A stretch of 64,000 bases of DNA, from the NCBI GenBank assembly GCA_007693855.1, contig RECU01000053.1, positions 124,001-188,000 of the forward strand. Reading direction: 5' to 3'. Source of the DNA: Gammaproteobacteria bacterium. Lineage in GTDB: Bacteria; Pseudomonadota; Gammaproteobacteria; Steroidobacterales; PWYM01. The position numbers and the translations under genes are program-made. This document shows positions 1 through 9,368 of the stretch, piece after piece. Under the pieces are notes generated by a model that was not told the origin of the DNA, did no database searches, and worked only from the letters and a program-made list of their open reading frames with translations. How positions within the stretch are numbered: the first letter of the stretch is position 1; the number at the start of each line of letters is the position of its first letter.

Positions 1-131
1 ACAGCCTGCGCACGCCCATCCGGCGGGTGGCGGGCTACGACACCATCATGCCGCTGTTTCGCCTGGAATCCGAGTACATGCCGGGGGTTGCCCGGGTGAT
101 CGAGGGCATCCGCGAGACGCTGGAGGACTGA
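1..131 (+). CDS. 2-oxoacid dehydrogenase E1 component, beta subunit (C-terminal end only)
   Basis: Only the last ~42 codons are inside the window, read in the frame starting at base 3 and ending with TGA at 129-131. The visible tail contains GYDTIMP and a final helix ending ETLED, which fits the C-terminus of a transketolase-like E1-beta subunit of a pyruvate or branched-chain 2-oxoacid dehydrogenase. The E2 gene starts 4 bases later, the usual E1-beta/E2 operon order. Which 2-oxoacid is used cannot be told from this fragment. Confidence 0.75.
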   Translation, partial: SLRTPIRRVAGYDTIMPLFRLESEYMPGVARVIEGIRETLED

Positions 132-134
132 ATC

Positions 135-1340
135 ATGACCACGACATTCCGCCTTCCCGATCTTGGCGAGGGCCTGCCCGAAGCCGAGATCATCACCTGG
201 CACGTCGAGGAAGGCCAGCAGATCAAGACTGACGATCTGCTGGTCAGCGTCGAGACCGCGAAAGCGGTGGTGGAAGTCCCCTCGCCGGTCACCGGACGGA
301 TCAGTCGCCTGTACGCCAGCGAAGGCGACATGGTCGAGACGGGCGCACCCCTGGTCGACTTCGAGGAGACCGGGGAGACTGAGGAGACGGGGAAGACCGA
401 GGCGGCCGGCAACACAGCGGAAGACAGCCCACCGGCGCGGGACGACTCCGGCACCGTGGTCGGCAGCATGCCCTCGAGTGACGATGTCCTGGTCGAAACC
501 GCGCGCGCCGGCAGTCGCCGCGGCGGGCAGCGCGCGCCGAAAGCCGCGCCAGCCGCCAGGGCCCTGGCCGAAGAACTCGCCGTCACCCTCGATGACGTCG
601 CCGCTTCCGGCAGTGCCGGCCAGATCACACCCGAGGACGTCCGTGCCCATGCCGAAGCCCGCGATGCCGCGGCGGCCCGTGGCAAGGCGCCTGAGCGCGG
701 ACCGTGGCGCGGCGGCGTGCTGCGGGGTCCGCGCCGGGCGATGGCGAAGAGCATGAGCGCCTCGGGGGCGCAGGTGGTGCCGTGTACGGTGTTCGACGAC
801 GCCGACATCGAGCACTGGCGCGAACCGCGGGCCATCACCGAGCGTCTGCTGCGTGCGATGGTCGCGGGCTGCCGCGCCGAGCCCGCGCTCAACGGTTTCT
901 TCAACGCCGAAGACGAGCGACTGGAGGCTGCCGAGCGCATCGACATCGCCATGGCCGTCGATACACCGGACGGGCTGATCGTACCCGTGGTGCGCGATGC
1001 CGCCAACAAGTCGCTGATCGAGCTGCGCGCCGATGTCGACCACGTCAAGCAGGCGACCCGCACACGCAGCATCCGCCCCCAGGACATGCTGGACTACACC
1101 ATTACCCTCTCCAACTTCGGGATGCTCGCGGGCCGCTATGCCACGCCCGTCATCGTCCCGCCTACGGTGGCGATTCTGGGCTCAGGTATGCTGCAACGCG
1201 ATCTCGTACCGGTGCTCGGGGGTATCGAGGTCCACCGTCGAATCCCGCTGTCGCTCACCTTCGATCACCGCTGCATCACCGGAGGCGAGGCGTGTCGCTT
1301 CCTTGCCGCGGTCATCACCGACCTGTCGCAGCCGGAGTGA
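135..1340 (+). CDS. Dihydrolipoamide acyltransferase (E2) of a 2-oxoacid dehydrogenase complex
   Basis: A 401-aa E2 core protein that passes the acyl group from the E1-bound intermediate to CoA through a swinging lipoyl arm. Residues ~3-78 form one lipoyl domain, with the lipoylated lysine in ETAKAVVEVPSP (K43). A linker rich in E/T/G/A follows, then a peripheral subunit-binding domain at about 136-172. The catalytic acyltransferase domain is C-terminal, with the active-site histidine in FDHRCITGGEA (H378). The usual HRxxDG motif reads HRCITGG here, so the Asp position is Thr; I recall this variant in some proteobacterial E2 proteins. It starts 4 bases after the E1-beta stop, so it is cotranscribed. 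The complex could be pyruvate or branched-chain specific; no E3 gene is visible in this window. Confidence 0.9.
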   Translation: MTTTFRLPDLGEGLPEAEIITWHVEEGQQIKTDDLLVSVETAKAVVEVPSPVTGRISRLYASEGDMVETGAPLVDFEETGETEETGKTEAAGNTAEDSPPARDDSGTVVGSMPSSDDVLVETARAGSRRGGQRAPKAAPAARALAEELAVTLDDVAASGSAGQITPEDVRAHAEARDAAAARGKAPERGPWRGGVLRGPRRAMAKSMSASGAQVVPCTVFDDADIEHWREPRAITERLLRAMVAGCRAEPALNGFFNAEDERLEAAERIDIAMAVDTPDGLIVPVVRDAANKSLIELRADVDHVKQATRTRSIRPQDMLDYTITLSNFGMLAGRYATPVIVPPTVAILGSGMLQRDLVPVLGGIEVHRRIPLSLTFDHRCITGGEACRFLAAVITDLSQPE

Positions 1341-1407
1341 CCCGGCGCGGCGCACACGAGACAATAGACCGACCCTCACACATGAGCGCAAGACAGGAAG
1401 CTGCCGT

Positions 1408-4400
1408 ATGACCCCCGCGAAACCGAGCCGCCGCAAATCGACCGCAACGAAGTCGAACCGCTCGAAGTCTCCCGGACCCAGGTCCATGGCACAGGCCCCC
1501 GCGACCGCCGCCGAACTCCTCGAAGCGATCGCCCGCCGCGCCCGCCGGACGGCCACCCGCCTGCCCGCGCGCCTCGAGCTCGGGGAACTCGTGCGTCAGT
1601 ACTACCGTAACGTCGCCGAGGAAGATCTCAGCGCGCGCAGCGTGGAAAACCTCGCAGGTGCGGTCCTCGCTCACCTGGACCTCGGCCGACACCGGCGCGG
1701 GGCAGCCGCCTGCATCCGCGTGTACAACCCGACGACAGCGGAACACGGTTGGAGCTCGCCGCATACCATCGTCGAAATCATCCATGACGACATGCCTTTC
1801 CTGGTCGATTCGAGCACCATGACGCTGAACCGTCTCGGCCATGAGATCCACCTGACCATCCATCCGGTGCTGATGATCGAGCGCACCCCGCGCGGCCAAC
1901 TCAGTCGCCTGCACCCACGCGGCGCCGAACAACCGCGCACCCGCGCGGAATCGTTCATCCGCTTCGAGATCCTGCGGGAACCAGACGCCGCGCGCCACGA
2001 CGAAATCGTGGCAACGCTGGAAGCGACGCTCGCCGATGTCCGAGCGGCCGTCGAGGACTGGCCGGCGATGGTGGCAAAACTGCGCGTGGCCAGCGCGGAA
2101 CTGCCCGCCAACGCCGCAATGCTGCCCACAGAGACGGTACAGGAGAACTGTCGTCTGCTCGACTGGATGGCGGATGATCATTTCACCCTGCTCGGTTACC
2201 GTGAATACCGACTCGACCGGCGCGGGCGCGGCGCGCGGCTGGTGGCCGTGCCGGAGACGGGACTCGGCATCCTGCGCGACCGACCGGGCGAGCCACCCTC
2301 GCAGCAGGTCCTGAATCCACGGATGCAGCGGGTCGCCGACTCCCGCGATCCATTGGTCATCACCAAGGCCAACACCCGCGCGACGGTGCATCGGCCCGGC
2401 TATCTCGATTATGTCGGCGTCAAGGTCTTCGACCGGCAGGGCCGACCGGTGCGTGAGCGACGTTTCCTGGGCCTGTACACCTCCAGCGCCTATAGCCGCC
2501 AGGCGCGCGATATCCCGGTGCTGCGCGAGAAACTTCGGGAAGTCCTCGAGCGCTCCGGGGTGACGCCGGGCAGCCACCGCGCCAAGGCGCTGCAACACAC
2601 CCTCGACAGCTATCCCCGCGACGAGCTCTTCCAGATTTCCATCGAGGATCTGCTGCGAATCGCTCACGGCATCCTCAACCTGCAGGAGCGCCACCGGGTC
2701 CGCCTGCTGATCCGGCGTGAGGCCTTCCAGCGATTCTACTCCTGCCTGGTGTTCGTGCCACGCGACCGCTACCGCACCAGCGTCAGGCTGCGTATCGAGG
2801 ACATCCTGCGCGAGGAACTGCATGGCGAGCAGATCGACACCAACGTCGAAATCTCCGAGTCGGTACTCGCGCGCATGCACGTCATCGTACGCAGCCCCCC
2901 CGACAGCGAGCCACGGATCAGCTTCCAGGCGATCGAGCGGCGGATCGAGGAAACGGTGACGACCTGGCAGGACCGCCTGCGCGAGGAAATGCTCGAACGC
3001 TTCGACGAGGCCCACGGCAACGCGCTCTACCAGCGCTACTGCGATGCCTTCCCGGCAGCCTACCGCGAGGATGTCAGCCCGCGGGAAGCAGGCTTCGACA
3101 TCGAGCGCATAGACGACATTCTGGCCGGGCGCAGCAGCATGGCCACCAGCCTGTATCGTCCACCCCAAGCGGCTGACGAGCGGCTGCGTTTCAAGATCTG
3201 CCGGGCCGGTGCGCCCCTGCCGCTGTCGCAGGTGGTGCCGATGCTCGAGCACATGGGTGTGGACGTGGTCAGCGAGCGGCCCTACCGGCTGCGCCTGGAG
3301 GGCGATCTGCCAGTCTACATCCAGGACCTGGATCTGGTTGGCCAAGGGGGGCGGAGCTTCGATCCGCAGAACTGCGGTGAGCGTTTCCAGCACTGTTTCC
3401 GCGCCACGCTGGACGGTCACGCCGAAAGCGACGGACACAACCGCCTGGTCCTGCTGGCGCAGCTCGACTGGCGCCAGATCGTGGTGCTGCGCGCCTGTAC
3501 CAAGTATCTCGTACAGACCGGCATGCCGTTCAGCCAGGCCTACATGCAGGAGGTGCTGAGCGGCGCGCCGGCACTCGCCGCCGCGCTGGTGGACCTGTTC
3601 GCCGCCCAGTTCGACCCGGCGCTTGCCGAGCGCGCGCGCCAGCGTCTGCGCCACGACGCCGATGCACGCATCGAGGCGTGCCTGAACAGTGTCAGCAGCC
3701 TCGACGAAGACCGCATCCTGCGCGCCTACCATGATGTCGTGCGAGCGATGCTCCGGACCAATCACTTCCAGCGCGAAGCAGACGAGACGCCGAAGGCCTA
3801 CCTGGCCTTCAAGCTGGATCCGGCCCGGCTGCCGGAGCTCCCGCGGCCCAGGCCGCGCTACGAGATCTTCGTCTACTCACCGCGGATGGAGGGTGTGCAC
3901 CTGCGTGCCGCGGACATCGCCCGCGGTGGCCTGCGCTGGTCGGACCGCCGCGAGGATTTCCGCAGCGAGATTCTCGGCCTGATGAAAGCTCAGCAGGTCA
4001 AGAACACCGTCATCGTCCCCAACGGGGCCAAGGGCGGCTTCGTCTGCAAGCGACTGCCCGAGGGCGATCGGGCAGCCGTGCAGGCTGAGGTGCGGGCCTG
4101 TTACCGCATGCTCATTCGCGGCATGCTCGACATTACCGATAACATCGTCGGTGGCAACATCCAGCCGCCACCGCGGGTTCGCCGCCTCGACGGCGACGAC
4201 CCCTACCTGGTGGTCGCCGCCGACAAGGGCACAGCCACATTCTCGGATCTCGCCAACGATATCGCCGCCGAATACGGCTTCTGGCTGAGCGACGCCTTCG
4301 CCTCGGGCGGCAGCCATGGCTATGACCACAAGAAAATGGGGATCACGGCACGTGGTGCCTGGGAGGCGGTCAAGCGGCACTTCCGCGAACTCGGCATCGA

Positions 4401-6315
4401 TGTCGCCAACCAGACCTTCACCGTCGCCGGCATCGGCGACATGAGCGGTGATGTCTTCGGCAACGGTATGCTGCAGTCAGACCGTATTCGCCTGCTCGCC
4501 GCCTTCGACCATCGACATATCTTCATCGACCCGGATCCTGATCCGACGGTCGCCTGGGCGGAACGCAAGCGTCTGTTCGCACTCCCCACCTCGAGCTGGG
4601 AGGACTACCGGCCCGAAGCCATCTCGAGTGGCGGTGGCGTGTATTCGCGGGCAGCCAAGTCCATTGAGCTCTCGGCTGCTGCCGCACAGGCCATCGGGGT
4701 GCGCGAGCGGCGCATCACCCCGCCGCAGCTCATCCAGGCGATCCTGAGAATGCCTGTGGACCTGCTTTGGAACGGCGGTATCGGCACCTATGTGAAGGCC
4801 GCTGCAGAATCCCACGAAGATGTCGGCGACCGGGCCAACATCGCCGTACGGGTGAATGGTCGGGACCTGCGCTGCAAGATCCTGGGTGAAGGCGGCAACC
4901 TCGGCATCACCCAGCGTGGGCGCATCGAGTACGCGCAAACCGGCGGACGGCTGAACACCGACTTCATCGACAACTCGGGAGGGGTGGAATGTTCCGATCG
5001 TGAGGTCAACATCAAGATCCTGCTGCGCGACGCCGTCGACACCGGTGCCCTGCGCATGCCGGCACGCAACCGCCTGCTCGAGCGCATGACCGACGAGGTG
5101 GCGGCGCTCGTGCTGCGCACCAACTATCAGCAGACGCAGGCGATCAGCGTGCTTGCCGCACGGGCGGTGGAGCGCAGCAACGAGAACGCCAGCCTGCTGC
5201 GCTGGCTGGAACGCCGGGGCCTGCTGGACCGGGATCTCGAGTTCCTGCCCGACGACGAGGAAATTGCCGACCGCCGGACACGCGGGCGAGGACTCACACG
5301 ACCAGAGCTCGCGGTCATCCTCTCCTACGCCAAGATTGAATTCTACGACGCACTCTGCGCGTCGGACATCACGGCCGACCCCTACCTCTTCGAGGAACTC
5401 TCCCGCTATTTTCCCCAGCCGCTGCGCAAGCGCTTCGCCCAGCAGGTGCCTGGCCATCGGCTGGCCCGCCAGATCGTCGCCATGCTCATCACCAGCAGCA
5501 TGATCAACCGCATGGGCCCCACCTTCCCGATGCGCGCCCAGGAAGAGACCGGGGCGGACGCCGGCAGCGTCGCGCGCGCCTATACCATCGCGCGCGACGT
5601 CATTGGCATGCGCGATCTCTGGGACGGTATCGAGGCGCTCGACACCAAACTGCTGGCGCCGGTGCAGCTCGACATGCTCTTCGAGTCGGCCCGTCAGTTG
5701 CGCAATATCGTGTACTGGTTCCTGCGCCACCATGCCGGCGAGCTGGATGTCACGGCGCAGGTGCAGACCATGCGCGAGGCCGTCTCCGGGTTGATGCAGC
5801 GGCTGCCGGAGCTCATGCCGGCCGTCAGCGCCAGACGCCTCGAACGGGCCACCCAGGAGCACGCACAGCACGGCGTGCCGGAGGCGCTGGCGCGGCACAT
5901 GGCGTCTCTGCCATACGGTCTGGCCGCGCTCGACATCGTCGAGGTGGCCAGTCAGACGGAGCGCGACCCGGCCGATGCGGCACGGGCGTATTTCGAGCTC
6001 GGCCGCGCGCTCAAGCTCGACTGGCTGAAACAGGAAATCGAGAAGCTGGCTGTGGAAGGACGCTGGCAGGCACTGGGACGCGGCACCCTGCGGGGCTCGG
6101 TCCACGATCTCCAGCGACAGGTGCTGCAGCGCTGCCTTGGCGAGCGCAGCCGCGAAGATGCCGAGGCCGCTGTCTCGGCCTGGCTGAAGGCGCATCGCCC
6201 CGTGGTGGTCAAGACCTTGCATACGCTCACCGAAATGCAGGCGAGCAAGCGGGTGGACTTCGCGACCCTCTCCGTGGCCCTGGAGGAACTTCGCCGCCTG
6301 GCCGCGATGACCTGA
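1408..6315 (+). CDS. gdhB: NAD-specific glutamate dehydrogenase, large (~180 kDa) type
   Basis: A 1,635-aa cytosolic enzyme that oxidatively deaminates glutamate to 2-oxoglutarate and ammonium with NAD+, a catabolic entry to the TCA cycle. The length matches the large GDH class of Pseudomonas and relatives. The N-terminal ~700 residues hold the ACT-like regulatory region of this class. The catalytic part begins near residue 839 (RGGLRWSDR), followed by the lysine-bearing NGAKGGF at ~872 and the nucleotide-binding region with GEGGNLGITQ at ~1161. The track ORF opens at 1033 inside the E2 gene, in another frame. I chose ATG 1408 because AGGAAG lies just upstream and the N-terminus then starts in a basic, low-complexity leader. 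A later start at MAQAP (codon 27) is possible. The 67-base gap from E2 leaves room for its own promoter. Confidence 0.95.
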   Translation: MTPAKPSRRKSTATKSNRSKSPGPRSMAQAPATAAELLEAIARRARRTATRLPARLELGELVRQYYRNVAEEDLSARSVENLAGAVLAHLDLGRHRRGAAACIRVYNPTTAEHGWSSPHTIVEIIHDDMPFLVDSSTMTLNRLGHEIHLTIHPVLMIERTPRGQLSRLHPRGAEQPRTRAESFIRFEILREPDAARHDEIVATLEATLADVRAAVEDWPAMVAKLRVASAELPANAAMLPTETVQENCRLLDWMADDHFTLLGYREYRLDRRGRGARLVAVPETGLGILRDRPGEPPSQQVLNPRMQRVADSRDPLVITKANTRATVHRPGYLDYVGVKVFDRQGRPVRERRFLGLYTSSAYSRQARDIPVLREKLREVLERSGVTPGSHRAKALQHTLDSYPRDELFQISIEDLLRIAHGILNLQERHRVRLLIRREAFQRFYSCLVFVPRDRYRTSVRLRIEDILREELHGEQIDTNVEISESVLARMHVIVRSPPDSEPRISFQAIERRIEETVTTWQDRLREEMLERFDEAHGNALYQRYCDAFPAAYREDVSPREAGFDIERIDDILAGRSSMATSLYRPPQAADERLRFKICRAGAPLPLSQVVPMLEHMGVDVVSERPYRLRLEGDLPVYIQDLDLVGQGGRSFDPQNCGERFQHCFRATLDGHAESDGHNRLVLLAQLDWRQIVVLRACTKYLVQTGMPFSQAYMQEVLSGAPALAAALVDLFAAQFDPALAERARQRLRHDADARIEACLNSVSSLDEDRILRAYHDVVRAMLRTNHFQREADETPKAYLAFKLDPARLPELPRPRPRYEIFVYSPRMEGVHLRAADIARGGLRWSDRREDFRSEILGLMKAQQVKNTVIVPNGAKGGFVCKRLPEGDRAAVQAEVRACYRMLIRGMLDITDNIVGGNIQPPPRVRRLDGDDPYLVVAADKGTATFSDLANDIAAEYGFWLSDAFASGGSHGYDHKKMGITARGAWEAVKRHFRELGIDVANQTFTVAGIGDMSGDVFGNGMLQSDRIRLLAAFDHRHIFIDPDPDPTVAWAERKRLFALPTSSWEDYRPEAISSGGGVYSRAAKSIELSAAAAQAIGVRERRITPPQLIQAILRMPVDLLWNGGIGTYVKAAAESHEDVGDRANIAVRVNGRDLRCKILGEGGNLGITQRGRIEYAQTGGRLNTDFIDNSGGVECSDREVNIKILLRDAVDTGALRMPARNRLLERMTDEVAALVLRTNYQQTQAISVLAARAVERSNENASLLRWLERRGLLDRDLEFLPDDEEIADRRTRGRGLTRPELAVILSYAKIEFYDALCASDITADPYLFEELSRYFPQPLRKRFAQQVPGHRLARQIVAMLITSSMINRMGPTFPMRAQEETGADAGSVARAYTIARDVIGMRDLWDGIEALDTKLLAPVQLDMLFESARQLRNIVYWFLRHHAGELDVTAQVQTMREAVSGLMQRLPELMPAVSARRLERATQEHAQHGVPEALARHMASLPYGLAALDIVEVASQTERDPADAARAYFELGRALKLDWLKQEIEKLAVEGRWQALGRGTLRGSVHDLQRQVLQRCLGERSREDAEAAVSAWLKAHRPVVVKTLHTLTEMQASKRVDFATLSVALEELRRLAAMT

Positions 6316-6361
6316 GCGGCTGGTGTAGAATGCGCGGCAGGGTTAATTCTGGGAGTCCCGC

Positions 6362-7120
6362 TTGGCCACGGAACCGCTGATCGCCGTCTTCATCGACTTC
6401 GAGAATCTGGCGCTCGGCGTCGACCAGAGCAAGCAGAAGCACTTCGAGATTCAGCTGGTGCTCAAGCGCCTGCTGCAAAAGGGCCGCATCGTCTTCAAGC
6501 GTGCCTACTGCGACTGGTCGCGCTACCGACGCTACGTCAATGAATTTCACGCCGCCGGCATCGAGCTCGTTGACATCCCCCAGAGCAAGTTGAGCGGCAA
6601 GAACAGCGCGGACATCCGCATGGTCGTCGACGCGCTCGAGCTCTGCTATGTGAAGGAACATCTCGATATGTTCGCACTGGTCTCGGGCGACAGCGATTTC
6701 TCGCCGCTGGTCTCGAAATTGAAGGAAAACGACAAGCGCGTGATCGGCTGCGGCGTGCGTCGCTCATCCTCCGACCTGCTCATCAACAACTGCGACGAGT
6801 TCATTTTCTACGACGACCTCGAGAAGAAGGCGGCGCTGCCACCGCGCAAGCGCCGCGAGGGGGCCACCGAAAAGGAGTCCAAGCGGGACAAGGGACTCGA
6901 CATCCTGGTGTCAACGGTGCAATCGCTGCAATCGGATTACGACACGGTATGGGGCTCGATGATCAAGCAGGCCATCCGTCGTGTACATCCCGACTTCAGC
7001 GAAACCGCCTACGGCTTCGGCAATTTCACCGAACTGCTGGAAGCCGCCGCCAAGGAAAAGCGTCTAAGGCTCGACTACGACGAAAACCGCGGTAACTACA
7101 AGGTCAGCGCGAGCGAGTAA
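6362..7120 (+). CDS. NYN-domain ribonuclease-like protein with C-terminal LOTUS/OST-HTH domain
   Basis: A 252-aa protein of the LabA/DUF88 type. The N-terminal PIN-like NYN domain (~5-150) begins [10 protein letters not shown] and contains DIRMVVDA and SGDSDF, supplying the acidic residues that bind metal in this nuclease fold. A lysine- and arginine-rich linker follows ([23 protein letters not shown] region, ~163-185). The C-terminal ~70 residues ([18 protein letters not shown] to GNYKV) match an OST-HTH/LOTUS RNA-binding domain. Family knowledge suggests RNA binding or cleavage; the substrate is unknown. The start is TTG, preceded by GGGAG, and no ATG fits. A TAGAAT -10-like hexamer lies at 6326-6331 but no good -35 is visible. 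Confidence 0.85.
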   Translation: MATEPLIAVFIDFENLALGVDQSKQKHFEIQLVLKRLLQKGRIVFKRAYCDWSRYRRYVNEFHAAGIELVDIPQSKLSGKNSADIRMVVDALELCYVKEHLDMFALVSGDSDFSPLVSKLKENDKRVIGCGVRRSSSDLLINNCDEFIFYDDLEKKAALPPRKRREGATEKESKRDKGLDILVSTVQSLQSDYDTVWGSMIKQAIRRVHPDFSETAYGFGNFTELLEAAAKEKRLRLDYDENRGNYKVSASE

Positions 7121-7166
7121 GTGCGACGCGCCTCCAGGCACCGGGGAACAGAGACAAGGGACGGAC

Positions 7167-7913
7167 ATGACCGGAAAACTCGTGCTGCTGCGCCATGGCC
7201 AGAGCGAATGGAACCTGCAGAATCTCTTCACCGGCTGGAAGGATGTCGACCTCACGGCGCAGGGTCGCGAGGAAGCCCGTCGGGCCGGGCGGGAACTCCT
7301 GGCCGCAGGCCTGGACTTCGACGTGGCCCACACCTCGTTGCTCAAGCGCGCGATCCGGACGCTGTGGATCACGCTCGATGAGATGGACCGCATGTGGATC
7401 CCGGTGCGGCGGCACTGGCGACTGAACGAGCGCAGCTATGGCGACCTGCAGGGTCTGAACAAAGCCGAGACCGCCGCGAAGCACGGCGAGGACCAGGTCA
7501 AGATCTGGCGACGCAGCTACGATGTGCCACCTCCGGCACTGGCAGAAGACGACGAACGTCATCCCCGTCATGACCCCCGCTACCGCACCCTTGATCCAGG
7601 CACGCTGCCAGCCACCGAATCGCTGAAGACCACGCTCGAGCGTGTTCGACCCTACTGGCAGGATTACATCGCACCGCAGTTGCTGGCCGGCCAGAATGTC
7701 CTGGTTGCGGCACACGGCAACAGCCTGCGGGCGCTGGTGAAAATGCTCGAGGGAATGTCCGAGGAGACGATTGTCGGTTTCAACATCCCCACCGGCGTGC
7801 CACGCCTCTACGAACTCGATGGCGCGCTCACGCCCACCCGCGCGGAGTTCCTCGGCGATCCCGAGGCCATCGCGGCCGCCGCCCAGGCCGTCGCCAACCA
7901 GGCCAAGGGCTGA
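7167..7913 (+). CDS. gpmA: 2,3-bisphosphoglycerate-dependent phosphoglycerate mutase
   Basis: A 248-aa cytosolic enzyme that interconverts 3- and 2-phosphoglycerate in glycolysis and gluconeogenesis. The phosphohistidine motif [10 protein letters not shown] is at the N-terminus (H10), [13 protein letters not shown] holds the second characteristic block, and the second catalytic histidine lies in [12 protein letters not shown]. The length equals that of bacterial dPGM. It follows the NYN gene after 46 bases and precedes the gamma-CA-like gene by 5 bases, so the latter two are probably cotranscribed. Confidence 0.97.
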   Translation: MTGKLVLLRHGQSEWNLQNLFTGWKDVDLTAQGREEARRAGRELLAAGLDFDVAHTSLLKRAIRTLWITLDEMDRMWIPVRRHWRLNERSYGDLQGLNKAETAAKHGEDQVKIWRRSYDVPPPALAEDDERHPRHDPRYRTLDPGTLPATESLKTTLERVRPYWQDYIAPQLLAGQNVLVAAHGNSLRALVKMLEGMSEETIVGFNIPTGVPRLYELDGALTPTRAEFLGDPEAIAAAAQAVANQAKG

Positions 7914-7918
7914 GCGCG

Positions 7919-8452
7919 ATGATCTACTCGCTCGGCCAACGCATGCTCCGTCCACACGGCGCGTTCTACATCGCACCCTCGGCGCAGGTGATCGGCGAGG
8001 TGGTGCTCGGTGAGAACGCGAGCATCTGGTTTGGAGCAGTGGTCCGTGGCGACTGCGAGACCATCAGCATCGGCGCCGGCACGAACATCCAGGATGGCGC
8101 GGTGCTGCACACCGATCCGGGTGCGCCGCTGGTCATCGGTGAACGCTGCACCGTGGGGCATCTGGTGATGCTGCATGGCTGCACGCTTGGGAATCACTGC
8201 CTGGTCGGCATCGGCTCGACCATTCTCAACCATGCCCGCATCGGCAACAACTGCATCGTCGGTGCCAACAGCCTGATCACTGAAGGCAAGACCTTCCCCG
8301 ACGGCTCCCTGATCATGGGCTCGCCCGCCAAGGTCGTGCGGGCGCTTGACGAGGCCCAGATCGCCAAGCTCGCCCAAGGCGCAGACCACTACATCGAAAA
8401 CGGCCGACGGTTCGCGCGCGAGCTGCGACCGGACCCACGCTACCCTGGCTGA
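7919..8452 (+). CDS. Gamma carbonic anhydrase-like hexapeptide-repeat protein (YrdA type)
   Basis: A 177-aa left-handed beta-helix protein built from hexapeptide repeats (IGEVVLGENASIWF, IGAGTNIQDG, IGNNCIVGANS). Histidines expected to bind zinc at the trimer interface are present in VLHTD and VGHLVMLHG. Homologues such as YrdA and CaiE show variable or no carbonic anhydrase activity, so the activity is uncertain. It lies 5 bases after gpmA. Its stop is 3 bases from the end of the convergent TetR gene. Confidence 0.88.
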   Translation: MIYSLGQRMLRPHGAFYIAPSAQVIGEVVLGENASIWFGAVVRGDCETISIGAGTNIQDGAVLHTDPGAPLVIGERCTVGHLVMLHGCTLGNHCLVGIGSTILNHARIGNNCIVGANSLITEGKTFPDGSLIMGSPAKVVRALDEAQIAKLAQGADHYIENGRRFARELRPDPRYPG

Positions 8453-8455
8453 GGC

Positions 8456-9100
8456 CTAGCGCGGCTGGCACAGGCGCCGAAAGCCTGCGGCCGTGTAGGG
8501 CACGAGGCGGGCATGCACGCTGTCCAGGTCGCTGGACCGGCAGACGCCACCAGACAGTTGATCGATCCTGCCGGTCTCGGCAAAGGTCAGGGTCAGCGCA
8601 CCCGAGAGAAAGTGGTAGCTCCAGAAGATATCCTCCTCGGCGGCCTCCGGCAGGGCCTCGCGCAGTGCCGCGATGAACTCCTGGACCAGCGGATCGAAAT
8701 ATTTGGTCATCCCGATGGGCGCGAGCTCGGGTGAGTTGTTCACCTGCGCCACCAGCGCGAAATAGCGCTTCCAGCCCGGGCCACCGTGCGCCGAGCGGTT
8801 CAGCAGCGGATGGGTGAAGGCGTCGATGATGTCCTCGAGCGCCGGCGGCGCCGGTGCGGCCGCGTCCCGGCAGGCCTTGAGCATGGCCAGGCGCTCGCTG
8901 TTCAGCGTTTCGGCCCGGCGCAGGAATACCGTCTCGAACAGATCGCTCTTGCGGCCACAGTGGTAGTTGACCAGCGCCACGTCGACGCCAGCCTCCCGGG
9001 CGATCTCGCGCACGGAGACCCCGTGGAACCCGCGGTCGGCGAACAGTTTTTCCGCCGCATCGAGGATGCGCTCGCGGGTGGTCTGGGTCGAGCGGCTCAT
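8456..9100 (-). CDS. TetR-family transcriptional regulator
   Basis: A 214-aa one-component regulator. The N-terminal helix-turn-helix is at about 8-55 (RERILDAAEKLFADRGF, then SVREIAREAGVDVALVNYHCGRK), a classic TetR signature. The C-terminal ligand-binding domain is all-helical and unspecific in sequence. It is divergently placed from a TonB receptor / acyl-CoA ligase / esterase operon, and the 268-base gap holds overlapping inverted repeats close to the receptor side. I infer that it represses that operon and itself and responds to an acyl or aromatic ligand imported or produced by it. The ligand cannot be read from the sequence. Confidence 0.93.
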   Translation of the reverse strand: MSRSTQTTRERILDAAEKLFADRGFHGVSVREIAREAGVDVALVNYHCGRKSDLFETVFLRRAETLNSERLAMLKACRDAAAPAPPALEDIIDAFTHPLLNRSAHGGPGWKRYFALVAQVNNSPELAPIGMTKYFDPLVQEFIAALREALPEAAEEDIFWSYHFLSGALTLTFAETGRIDQLSGGVCRSSDLDSVHARLVPYTAAGFRRLCQPR

Positions 9101-9223
9101 GTCGTATCAACTCCCTGCATCGCAGCGCAGCGGCGCCCGCGCTATTGCACCGCAGCGCGACCGTCACGACAACGTCGACCGGTGCCGCGCGCCACCCCTC
9201 CGGAATGTCGCCGCCACCGGGTC

Positions 9224-9267
9224 TTGCGTTTCATCAAACGTTGAATTAATTTCAACACCTGTTGAAC
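9224..9267 (+). promoter_or_regulatory. Overlapping palindromes: candidate TetR operator over a promoter
   Basis: Three inverted repeats overlap in 33 bases: TCAA-acg-TTGA (9234-9244), GTTGAA-ttaat-TTCAAC (9240-9256) and TTCAACA-cc-TGTTGAA (9251-9266). A weak promoter overlaps them: TTGCGT at 9224-9229, 17 bases, then TAATTT at 9247-9252. The block is ~100 bases upstream of the receptor start and ~135 bases from the divergent TetR gene. The arrangement fits an autoregulated TetR operator; binding is inferred. Confidence 0.6.
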
Positions 9268-9368
9268 GCCGGTGCAAGCCGGGCGCGAGACTCTGGGGAC
9301 ACCACACACCGTACGCCACCCTCACCGGGGGCACGCGTTCGCCGCCAAGACACCGGGGGAGCATTGTC

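Noticed and set aside
1315-3765. 816-aa minus-strand ORF opposite the glutamate dehydrogenase gene
   Set aside because: Antisense shadow in GC-rich DNA; the plus strand has clear GDH motifs and the minus translation shows no family signature.
4477-6222. 581-aa minus-strand ORF opposite the 3' half of gdhB
   Set aside because: Same antisense effect; the translation is His/Val/Gly-rich without recognisable domains.
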